Shown here: piece after piece, positions 1 through 6,370 of the stretch
Numbering within the stretch: position 1 is the stretch's first letter
Layout: each line of letters begins with the position of its first letter
Source: Coprococcus sp.
GTDB lineage: Bacteria; Bacillota; Clostridia; Lachnospirales; Lachnospiraceae
Length of the DNA: 15,936 nt
NCBI GenBank assembly: GCA_016297325.1
Contig: JAEDGW010000061.1
Coordinates: 1-15,936, forward strand
Reading direction: 5' to 3'
Translations under genes and position numbers: made by a program
The notes under the pieces: model-generated
Told to the model about the DNA's origin: nothing
Database searches by the model: none
Seen by the model: only the letters and a program-made list of their open reading frames with translations

Positions 1-55
1 CCTGCGACCTCTTGATCCCAAATCAAGCGCTCTAGCCAAGCTGAGCCACACCCCG
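1..55 (-). tRNA. tRNA-Pro (anticodon TGG), cut by window edge
   Basis: Read on the minus strand, the gene begins CGGGGTG at position 55, has a D-arm (GGCTCAG...) and an anticodon arm whose loop TTTGGGA (positions 22 to 16) carries anticodon TGG at 20-18. It runs into the TpsiC arm, where the window ends, so the 3' third (T loop, 3' acceptor strand, CCA end) lies outside. It reads CCN proline codons. The identity follows from the anticodon and from the CGGGGTG 5' acceptor strand usual for bacterial tRNA-Pro. A consensus promoter lies 29 nt upstream on the same strand. Confidence 0.93.
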
Positions 56-83
56 TTAGTCCTTTGCGACCAACGCAAAACCT

Positions 84-112
84 ATTATATACAAGTCAGC
101 ATCATTTGTCAA
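84..112 (-). promoter_or_regulatory. sigma-A promoter of the tRNA-Pro gene
   Basis: On the minus strand there is a perfect -35 TTGACA (112-107), a 17-nt spacer and a perfect -10 TATAAT (89-84). The predicted start is near position 77, giving a leader of about 22 nt before the tRNA 5' end at 55. A full-consensus promoter fits a stable RNA gene. Confidence 0.88.
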
Positions 113-350
113 CAACTTTTTTTATCTTTTTTTCAAAAGCTTTTGTTTTAAATGATATGCTGTGTCAAGCATTACTGCTCTCTCACAAAACCGACTTTTG
201 CATTATATTCACTATAGAGATAAAAGTCAAGGGGTATTTTGAAAAAAATTGAAAAAAGATAAAATCTGTGGAATATGTGTGTTGATTCCCTGGGGCAAGT
301 GTATTAACATATACTGCATGAATCAATAAGAGAGAGGTTTAAAGTGACTG
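113..350. other. AT-rich intergenic region without a recognised gene
   Basis: This is the space between the divergent tRNA-Pro promoter and the AEC permease. It is AT-rich with A/T runs around 115-140 and 240-262. A promoter for the permease must lie here or overlap it, but I find no convincing -35/-10 pair with proper spacing: TTGATT at 282 and TATACT at 310 are 22 nt apart. A purine-rich AGAGAGG at 331-337 can serve as the ribosome binding site of the permease. No small gene is supported. Confidence 0.5.
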
Positions 351-1295
351 ATGGATAATTTTATATTTAGTATAAACGCGACCATACCGATATTTCTTGT
401 CATACTTCTTGGCTGGTTTCTCATGAAGATACATCTCATAACAGAAGAGTTTGCGAATGTGGCGAATAAGTATGTGTTTAAGGTTGCACTCCCGGTGCTC
501 CTTTTCAGGGATATAGCAACCACATCCATTCTGGATGATCTCAATGTGAAATTTGTTCTGTTCTGCTTCTTTGGAACGATCATAATGTTTGGACTGGTCT
601 GGCTTTTTGCACTTGTGTACTGCAGGGACAAAACTATGGTCGGCGCATTTGTGCAGGGAGCTGCGAGGGGAAGTGCGGCAGTGCTTGGAGTAGCATTTGT
701 GGAGAACATATGCGGTAACTCTGGCATGGCACCTCTTATGATAGTTGCTGCAGTGCCTATGTATAATGTGATCTCTGTGATCGCACTCACATTTGGCGGA
801 AAAGATGACGTGCATGGCACTGCGGGTATAAAAAAGGCTTTTGTAAATATTCTGAAGAATCCGATAATCATAGGAATTGTCCTTGGTATTCCGTTTTCGG
901 TGCTTGATATATCTATCCCGGCGATACCACTCAGGACGATCAATTATATCGCACAGACTGCAACACCTATAGCACTGATCGCCATAGGAGCGGGGTTTGA
1001 TTCCCAGCAGGCTATAACAAGACTGAAGCCGTCGGTTGTGGCAACGGTTATCAAGCTGGTCATTCTTCCTGTTATATTCCTGCCGGTAGCTATAAAACTC
1101 GGTTTTGATCCGAGTGAGATAGTTGCGATACTCATCATGGTAGGTGCACCGGCAACTGTGTCAGGATACATCATGGCGAAGAACATGAACAACGACTATG
1201 TATTGTCGTCAAATATAATTGTAATATCGACATTATTGTCGTCAGTAACATTGACTATGTGGGTGTTTGTGTTAAAATGTTTGGGAGCGATCTGA
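351..1295 (+). CDS. AEC (auxin efflux carrier) family permease
   Basis: The product is a 314-residue, very hydrophobic protein with about ten predicted membrane segments, the first at roughly residues 7-25. Its length and pattern match the bacterial AEC/MleP group of secondary carriers, which move malate, other organic acids or amino-acid-like compounds. The family hallmark of two five-helix halves is visible, with a helix-breaking Pro/Gly-rich segment in the second half (around residues 262-274, GAPATVSGY). The ATG at 351 follows AGAGAGG with a 13-nt gap; the upstream GTG at 344 is out of frame and soon hits a stop. An Lrp/AsnC regulator follows 80 nt downstream, which suggests control by a small-molecule effector, perhaps the transported compound. 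The substrate cannot be told from sequence. Confidence 0.88.
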   Translation: MDNFIFSINATIPIFLVILLGWFLMKIHLITEEFANVANKYVFKVALPVLLFRDIATTSILDDLNVKFVLFCFFGTIIMFGLVWLFALVYCRDKTMVGAFVQGAARGSAAVLGVAFVENICGNSGMAPLMIVAAVPMYNVISVIALTFGGKDDVHGTAGIKKAFVNILKNPIIIGIVLGIPFSVLDISIPAIPLRTINYIAQTATPIALIAIGAGFDSQQAITRLKPSVVATVIKLVILPVIFLPVAIKLGFDPSEIVAILIMVGAPATVSGYIMAKNMNNDYVLSSNIIVISTLLSSVTLTMWVFVLKCLGAI

Positions 1296-1312
1296 TGTGT
1301 GCAGACATGTAA

Positions 1313-1350
1313 TGCAGACCTGCTCCGGCCAGGTTTTATGAGCAAACCTG
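1313..1350 (+). promoter_or_regulatory. Inverted repeat upstream of the Lrp-type regulator
   Basis: A perfect 7-bp inverted repeat, CAGGTTT (1330-1336) and AAACCTG (1344-1350) around a 7-nt loop, lies in the 80-nt gap before the regulator gene. Just upstream is an imperfect direct repeat, TGCAGACATG (1300-1309) and TGCAGACCTG (1313-1322). No T-run follows, so it is not a standard terminator. Lrp/AsnC proteins often bind their own promoters, so an operator is possible, but this is inference. Confidence 0.35.
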
Positions 1351-1375
1351 AATTATAGAGAGAAGAGGTATATCA

Positions 1376-1831
1376 ATGGATAATATTGATCGCAAGATAC
1401 TGAGGTGCCTTAAGGATAACGCAAGGCTTACCGCATCGGCCATAAGTGAGGAGATAAATCTGTCTGTTTCTGCAGTGATTGAAAGGATCCGTAAGATGGA
1501 GAGCAGTGGAGTTATAAAGGGATATACCATAGAGGTCGATCAGAAGAAACTGGGAAATGAGATGGTGGCCATCATGGAGGTCAGACTAAAGCATCCCAAA
1601 TATTATGATGAGTTTGCACAGTTGATACAGACAAATGACAGCATTGTGGCGTGTTTTTACATGACCGGTGATTTTGATTTCATATTGAAGATAGTCACTG
1701 ATTCCTCTGCGGGACTTGACGAGGTTTACAGATTTGTCAAGGGGTATGAGGGAGTATCCGCCACAGAGACACATTTTGTACTAAAGACGCTGAAGGATGA
1801 GGTGTCAGTTATACCGGAGGTAAAAGATTAA
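1376..1831 (+). CDS. Lrp/AsnC family transcriptional regulator
   Basis: The 151-residue protein has the normal family length and order. Residues 3-60 form the AsnC-type winged helix (starts MDNIDRKILRCL; recognition region around ISEEINLSVSAVIERIRKME), and residues about 65-145 form the RAM effector-binding and oligomerisation domain with the typical TGDFDFILKI strand. It acts as a DNA-binding feast/famine-type regulator in the cytoplasm. The start at 1376 is preceded by GAAGAGG. The stop overlaps the next start by one base (TAATG at 1829-1833), so it is translationally coupled to the shikimate-kinase-like gene. Likely targets are its own cluster, including the AEC permease just upstream. The effector is unknown. 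Confidence 0.92.
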   Translation: MDNIDRKILRCLKDNARLTASAISEEINLSVSAVIERIRKMESSGVIKGYTIEVDQKKLGNEMVAIMEVRLKHPKYYDEFAQLIQTNDSIVACFYMTGDFDFILKIVTDSSAGLDEVYRFVKGYEGVSATETHFVLKTLKDEVSVIPEVKD

Positions 1832-2340
1832 TGAATAATATTGTACTCACAGGAATGCCCGGAGCTGGAAAGAGCACTATAGGAGTGCTGCTTGCGAAGG
1901 TGCTTGGATACAGCTTTATTGATGCAGATATTCTGATACAGGACAGTCAGGGAATGCTCCTTCGGGAGATCATAGCAAAGTACGGCGATGATGGATTCCT
2001 GAAAATCGAGAATGATGTCAACAAGGGAATAACTGATGAGCATGTAGTCATAGCGACCGGCGGAAGCGCTGTATATTGCACTGAGGCCATGGAAAAGTAT
2101 ATGGCGGAGGACACGGTGATATATATAAATCTTCCTTATGAGGAGATTGCAAAACGTCTCGGCAATATAAAGAGAAGGGGAGTTGTCTTAAAGGACGGTC
2201 AGACTCTGAAGGATCTGTATGATGAGAGAACGACGCTTTATGAGAAATACTGCCATATCAATATAAAGGCTGATGGACTTGGAATAGAGGAATTGCTGGA
2301 CAGCGTTGCGGGAATGATAATGGTCAGAAGAGAACTTTAG
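1831..2340 (+). CDS. Shikimate kinase-like P-loop kinase
   Basis: This 169-residue protein has the size and fold signature of shikimate kinase (AroK/AroL): Walker A GMPGAGKST at residues 8-16, the Mg/substrate pair D31 and D33 in FIDAD, a glycine turn ATGGSAV at 75-81, a basic lid KRRG around 114-117, and the late substrate Arg in DERTTLY (R133). Shikimate kinase phosphorylates shikimate in the aromatic amino acid pathway. However, the conserved substrate-binding Arg of the FRxxE motif is Leu here (L57 in GFLKIEN), and the third Gly of the usual GGG is Ser79. It may therefore be a weak shikimate kinase or use another small substrate. The overlap with an Lrp regulator rather than with other aro genes also fits a divergent role. 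Confidence 0.75.
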   Translation: MNNIVLTGMPGAGKSTIGVLLAKVLGYSFIDADILIQDSQGMLLREIIAKYGDDGFLKIENDVNKGITDEHVVIATGGSAVYCTEAMEKYMAEDTVIYINLPYEEIAKRLGNIKRRGVVLKDGQTLKDLYDERTTLYEKYCHINIKADGLGIEELLDSVAGMIMVRREL

Positions 2341-2369
2341 GGTTGTAGTATGAAAGAGGAGAAAACCAT

Positions 2370-3335
2370 ATGGAGATATTGAAGATGATCGGCCAGATCC
2401 TGCTGCTTGTGCTGGGATTTGTATTCATGATAAAGGGTGCGGATGTATTTGTAGATGGCGCATCAAAGATAGCAGTCAAATGTAACATACCTGAGATGAT
2501 AGTTGGACTTACCATAGTTGCCATGGGCACAAGTGCTCCTGAGGCGGCGGTCAGTATAAAAGCTGCTTTATCACCTGAGGGAGCGGGCATTACAGTAGGA
2601 AATGTTCTTGGAAGCAATATAATGAATATTCTTATGATCCTGGGAGTCACAGCTTTGATCGCAGCTCTCCCCATTAAGAAGAACACGCTTCGTATAGATA
2701 TTCCACTTGTGATCGTAGCATCAATCATGATACTGGTGATGGGATATTTTGATGGCGTGCTCAGCAGACTTGAGGGTGTGGCGTTTTATATAGTGTTTAT
2801 CGGATTTCTGGTTTACCTTGTCATCAGCGCGAAGCATGGTAACAGTGAGAGTGATTCCATAGAACTTACGGAGAAAGATAAGACACCGAGACTCATATTG
2901 CTCATCATAGTGGGTATTGCACTTGTTGTTGTAGGAAGCAATTTCACAGTCAATTCGGCATCATATATAGCTGGAAAGCTCGGCATGACGGAGAGACTTA
3001 TAGGACTTACCATAGTAGCATTTGGAACTTCTCTTCCGGAACTTGTAACTTCCTGTACGGCGGCGAAGAAAGGCCAGACGGACATAGCTATAGGAAATAT
3101 AGTTGGAAGCAACATATTCAATATACTCTTTGTGGCGGGAACCACGATGCTCATAACACCTGTACAGTTTGAGAAGGGATTCCTTGTGGACGGAATAATG
3201 GCTATTGTTGCGGCTGTTCTTCTGTGGCTGTTCAGTGTGAGAAAGAAAAAGCTGACAAAGCCGGGCGGCATAGTGATGCTTTTGGTGTATGCAGTATACT
3301 TTGTATATATTATGTATAAGAATTATCATATGTAG
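2370..3335 (+). CDS. Calcium/sodium antiporter, CaCA family (YrbG-like)
   Basis: The 321-residue membrane protein has the two inverted alpha-repeats of the cation/Ca2+ exchanger family. Repeat 1 spans about residues 46-90 with GTSAPE at 53-58 and GSNIMN at 81-86; repeat 2 spans about 211-256 with GTSLPE at 219-224 and GSNIFN at 246-251. The Glu in each GTSxPE motif is the expected ion ligand. A charged cytoplasmic loop (about residues 154-173) separates the halves, as in bacterial YrbG proteins. It is expected to exchange Ca2+ against Na+ or H+. The ATG follows AGAGGAG (2355-2361) with an 8-nt gap, 29 nt after the kinase gene, so it is probably the last gene of the cluster; a strong terminator follows. 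Confidence 0.93.
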   Translation: MEILKMIGQILLLVLGFVFMIKGADVFVDGASKIAVKCNIPEMIVGLTIVAMGTSAPEAAVSIKAALSPEGAGITVGNVLGSNIMNILMILGVTALIAALPIKKNTLRIDIPLVIVASIMILVMGYFDGVLSRLEGVAFYIVFIGFLVYLVISAKHGNSESDSIELTEKDKTPRLILLIIVGIALVVVGSNFTVNSASYIAGKLGMTERLIGLTIVAFGTSLPELVTSCTAAKKGQTDIAIGNIVGSNIFNILFVAGTTMLITPVQFEKGFLVDGIMAIVAAVLLWLFSVRKKKLTKPGGIVMLLVYAVYFVYIMYKNYHM

Positions 3336-3352
3336 TGAATATATGGATGGGT

Positions 3353-3390
3353 TACTCCTGAAATACCATAGATGGATTTATAAAGGAGTA
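3353..3390 (+). other. Imperfect hairpin after the antiporter gene
   Basis: TACTCCT (3353-3359) and AGGAGTA (3384-3390) form a 7-bp stem. AAAT/ATTT and CC/GG pairs continue inward with small internal loops. There is no T-run behind it; the true terminator lies about 46 nt further on. Its role, such as mRNA 3'-end protection or a protein site, is unknown. Confidence 0.3.
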
Positions 3391-3435
3391 CACGTCCTGC
3401 ATAGGAATTATGTATTATAGGTGATGATGAATATG

Positions 3436-3482
3436 ATCCCCGGCCGGGGGCGGAACAGACCGCATCCGGTTGGGGATTTTTT
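3436..3482 (+). terminator. Intrinsic terminator of the AEC-Lrp-kinase-antiporter cluster
   Basis: An outer stem of ATCCCC/GGGGAT plus two G-T pairs and CCGG/CCGG (3436-3447 with 3466-3477) encloses an inner GCGG/CCGC hairpin with a 6-nt loop (3450-3463). A run of Ts follows (3477-3482). The stem is markedly GC-rich compared with its surroundings. Confidence 0.88.
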
Positions 3483-3493
3483 GTGTTATTTTG

Positions 3494-3522
3494 TTGACTG
3501 GGGGCGGGTTATCATTTATAAT
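3494..3522 (+). promoter_or_regulatory. sigma-A promoter of the sodium:solute symporter gene
   Basis: A -35 TTGACT (3494-3499), a 17-nt spacer and a perfect -10 TATAAT (3517-3522) lie just after the preceding terminator. The predicted start near 3529 gives an 85-nt leader. Confidence 0.82.
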
Positions 3523-3550
3523 CGGATGTGACGATTTAAACCGCAAAACT

Positions 3551-3570
3551 TTAAAGTTGATATACTTTAA
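3551..3570 (+). promoter_or_regulatory. Possible operator in the symporter leader
   Basis: A perfect 7-bp inverted repeat, TTAAAGT (3551-3557) and ACTTTAA (3564-3570) with a 6-nt centre, lies about 22-41 nt after the predicted start. Extra half-site-like copies flank it (ACTTTAA overlapping from 3548, ATAAAGT around 3575). The AT-only stem would be weak as RNA, so a DNA-binding site for a repressor is the likelier reading. The binding protein is not known. Confidence 0.4.
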
Positions 3571-3614
3571 CGCAATAAAGTGGATGGCGGTCAAAAAAAT
3601 ATTGGGAGGATGCT

Positions 3615-5156
3615 ATGGTAATCAAAGTTATTATGCTCGTTGTTTTCTTTGCAGTGATGCTGGGTGTTGGATTTTACTCAAGAAAACATACGAAGGATGT
3701 GAATGGATTTGTTCTGGGAGGAAGAAGTGTCGGTCCGTGGCTGACAGCATTTGCCTATGGAACATCTTATTTCTCAGCGGTTATATTCATCGGATATGCC
3801 GGACAGTTTGGATGGAAGTACGGAATCGCTTCCACATGGATAGGAATTGGAAATGCGATACTCGGCTCTCTGGTAGCATGGGTAGTTCTTGGAAGACGTA
3901 CAAGGCTGCTGACACAGGAGCTCGACACAAGGACGATGCCTGAATTTTTTGAGAAGAGATATTCAAGTAAGTCTCTGAAGCTGTTTTCATCAATAATCAT
4001 ATTTATATTCCTCATTCCGTATACAGCTTCCCTGTATAACGGTCTGTCAAGACTTTTTGGAATGGCGTTCAATGTTGATTACAAGCTGTGCGTTATCGTC
4101 ATGGCTGTGCTTACAGGTATATATGTAATAGTCGGCGGTTATATGGCCACTGCCATCAACGATTTTATACAGGGACTTATAATGCTTGTCGGTATCGTGG
4201 CAGTTATATATGCGGTTTTAAATAATTACGGCGGACTCACTGGTGCGCTTGACAGTCTTGCAAGGGTAAATGATCCTGCAGTATCTGACACACCTGGTGT
4301 ATTTGCTTCATTCCTTGGACCTGATGTGTTCAACCTTGCCTGTGTAGTTGTCCTGACTTCGCTTGGAACATGGGGACTTCCACAGATGGTTCAGAAGTTC
4401 TATGCGATAAAGGATGAGAAGTCTATAAGAACAGGTACGGTTGTATCGACGTTCTTTGCAGTTATAGTTGCGGGAGGATGCTATTTCCTCGGAGGTTTTG
4501 GAAGACTTACAGGAACAGATGTTGCAGCTGAGGGATATGATGCTATTGTTCCACATCTCCTCGAGAATCTTCCTACAGTGCTCATGGGACTGGTTGTTAT
4601 CCTTGTACTTTCGGCGTCGATGTCAACTCTGTCATCTCTGGTTCTTACATCGAGTTCAACGCTCACTATAGATTTCATCAAGCCGGTGATCGCACCGAAG
4701 ATGAGCGAGAAGAAGCAGGTACTTGTCATGAGGATCATGCTGGTGATGTTTGTAGCTATATCAGCGATAATTGCTCTTATACAGTATTCAAGCAAGATCA
4801 CATTCATCGCACAGCTCATGGGTGTGTCATGGGGCGCTATAGCAGGTGCTTTCCTTGCTCCGTTCCTGTACGGCTTATATTGGAAGAAGACCACAGTCGC
4901 AGCATGCTGGACATGCTTCATCTGGGGCACAGGAATTATGACACTCAATTTCATAAGCAACACATGGGGACTGTTCAAATTCCCTGCGGTTATGCAGTCG
5001 CCGATCAACTGTGGTGCGGTAGCAATGATAGGCGGACTTATCATTGTGCCTATAGTGAGTCTTTTCACCAGAAAGCCTGATCAGGAGAAGGTTGGCAAAG
5101 CATTTGAGTGCTTTGAAGAGACAGTCACAGTAGCACATAGAAAAGCTCTTGACTAA
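3615..5156 (+). CDS. Sodium:solute symporter (SSS family)
   Basis: The 513-residue protein has around 13 hydrophobic segments and the features of the SSF family (PutP/PanF group): an N-terminal helix, the segment DVNGFVLGGRSVGPW at about 28-42, and the signature VGGYMATAINDFIQG at 173-187. It should import an organic solute with Na+ in the cytoplasmic membrane. The substrate (amino acid, vitamin or organic acid) cannot be assigned. The ATG follows GGGAGGA (3604-3610) with a short gap. It is a single-gene unit: its own promoter at 3494-3522 and a strong terminator at 5179-5221 isolate it from the neighbours. An inverted repeat in the leader suggests specific regulation. Confidence 0.93.
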   Translation: MVIKVIMLVVFFAVMLGVGFYSRKHTKDVNGFVLGGRSVGPWLTAFAYGTSYFSAVIFIGYAGQFGWKYGIASTWIGIGNAILGSLVAWVVLGRRTRLLTQELDTRTMPEFFEKRYSSKSLKLFSSIIIFIFLIPYTASLYNGLSRLFGMAFNVDYKLCVIVMAVLTGIYVIVGGYMATAINDFIQGLIMLVGIVAVIYAVLNNYGGLTGALDSLARVNDPAVSDTPGVFASFLGPDVFNLACVVVLTSLGTWGLPQMVQKFYAIKDEKSIRTGTVVSTFFAVIVAGGCYFLGGFGRLTGTDVAAEGYDAIVPHLLENLPTVLMGLVVILVLSASMSTLSSLVLTSSSTLTIDFIKPVIAPKMSEKKQVLVMRIMLVMFVAISAIIALIQYSSKITFIAQLMGVSWGAIAGAFLAPFLYGLYWKKTTVAACWTCFIWGTGIMTLNFISNTWGLFKFPAVMQSPINCGAVAMIGGLIIVPIVSLFTRKPDQEKVGKAFECFEETVTVAHRKALD

Positions 5157-5178
5157 CTTTGTTTTATACATATATATT

Positions 5179-5221
5179 ACACGGCCTTTACACAAAACTG
5201 TGTTGAAAGGCCGTGTTTTTT
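5179..5221 (+). terminator. Intrinsic terminator of the symporter gene
   Basis: An 11-bp perfect stem, ACACGGCCTTT (5179-5189) with AAAGGCCGTGT (5206-5216), encloses an inner ACACA/TGTGT hairpin. Six Ts follow (5216-5221). It lies 23 nt after the stop codon. Confidence 0.93.
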
Positions 5222-5295
5222 ATGTTACTATTATCAAGCGGTAATATGCCTGATGAGGCAGGTCCGTTGCAATCTTTATAGCGGGAGGTGCAGAG

Positions 5296-6243
5296 ATGAT
5301 CACACTGTACAGAACAGATGACAGAATTTTGAGTGAGATACAGGAATACGGGCCTGGAGCCTGGATCGTCATGACTAAACCTACTATTGAAGAGAGCAAG
5401 GGTATAGCTGAACAATTCGACATTGACCTGGCGGATGTGAGAGCGGCTCTCGATGATGAGGAGAGCTCACGTGTGCAGGTTGAGGATAACTATACTCTGA
5501 TAATCGTGGATATCCCATCTATAGAGATAAGAAATGAACGCGAGGCGTATACTACAATCCCTCTTGGTATCATATTGGTTGCGGATTGTATCATAACGAT
5601 ATGTGCTGAGGAGACTCCTGTGCTTGAGGCTTTCATGGAGGGCAAAGTGAGAGAGTTCAGCACCAAGAAGAGAATGCGATTCATGTACCAGATATTGTAC
5701 AGGAACTGTATGACATACCAGTATTATCTGCGAGTTATGGACAGACGCAGAACACTCATAGAGCAGAGGATACAGGAAGAGACCGAGGATGCGGATCTGA
5801 TAGATCTTCATGAGCTGGAGTCAAACCTTGTGTACTTCGCCACATCACTCAGGGCGAATGGAGTAGTCCTGGACAAGCTCACAAGATACGGAAGGATCAA
5901 GCAGTATCCGGAGGATAAGGAATTGCTGGACGATGTTCTGGTGGAGAATAAGCAGGCTATCGAGATGACACAGATATATAGAGATATCATCAGTGGTACG
6001 AGAGAGCTTATGACGACTATCATCAACAACAGATTGAACAACGCCATGAAGTTCCTTGCCGCCATCACCATAGTTATGGCTGTCCCAACGGTCATATCCG
6101 GTGTGTACGGTATGAATGTTGACACGAAGTGGATGCCATTTGCGAATATACCGTATGGATTTGAGATAGTGTGTGGGATTATACTTGTGATAAGTATAGT
6201 TATAGCTATCATATTGAAAAAGAAGAAGATGCTCAAGCAGTGA
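5296..6243 (+). CDS. CorA family magnesium transporter
   Basis: The 315-residue protein has the CorA layout: a soluble N-terminal domain (residues 1 to about 245) with a long charged helical stretch, then two C-terminal membrane helices at about 253-270 and 289-307. The signature YGMN (271-274) ends the first helix and is followed by a short periplasmic-type loop. CorA proteins form pentameric channels for Mg2+, sometimes Co2+ or Ni2+. The C-terminus is Lys-rich (KKKKM), as is usual for the inside end. The ATG follows GGGAGGTG (5282-5289). I see no clear promoter in the 74-nt gap after the strong terminator, only a small TGCCT/AGGCA hairpin at 5247-5260. It converges with the DUF4317 gene. 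Confidence 0.95.
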   Translation: MITLYRTDDRILSEIQEYGPGAWIVMTKPTIEESKGIAEQFDIDLADVRAALDDEESSRVQVEDNYTLIIVDIPSIEIRNEREAYTTIPLGIILVADCIITICAEETPVLEAFMEGKVREFSTKKRMRFMYQILYRNCMTYQYYLRVMDRRRTLIEQRIQEETEDADLIDLHELESNLVYFATSLRANGVVLDKLTRYGRIKQYPEDKELLDDVLVENKQAIEMTQIYRDIISGTRELMTTIINNRLNNAMKFLAAITIVMAVPTVISGVYGMNVDTKWMPFANIPYGFEIVCGIILVISIVIAIILKKKKMLKQ

Positions 6244-6306
6244 TCATGGACATATCCTGATAGGGAAATGCCAGGTGATACTGGATATATAGACTGTTAT
6301 AAGAAG

Positions 6307-6370
6307 ATAAGGCACACGATATGAATGTGATCAGATGATACTGGAACATCATATCGTGTGCCTTATTTTT
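6307..6370. terminator. Shared terminator between convergent corA-like and DUF4317 genes
   Basis: An 18-bp perfect stem (6307-6324 with 6349-6366) encloses a 24-nt loop. On the plus strand it is followed by TTTTATTTG, fitting termination of the CorA gene. On the minus strand it starts right after the DUF4317 stop codon and is followed by the U-rich TTATCTTCTTAT, a weaker tract, so it may act in both directions. Confidence 0.85.

Noticed and set aside
64..252. Plus-strand 62-residue reading frame in the first intergenic region
   Set aside because: It overlaps the divergent tRNA promoter, has no ribosome site and shows low-complexity AT-driven composition.
323..943. Long minus-strand reading frame opposite the AEC permease
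   Set aside because: It is the mirror of a clear membrane protein gene; its composition is the expected shadow and it has no ribosome site.
3470..3943. Plus-strand 157-residue reading frame through the symporter promoter
   Set aside because: It starts inside a terminator stem and overlaps the symporter in another frame, with Trp/Cys/Gly-rich noise composition.
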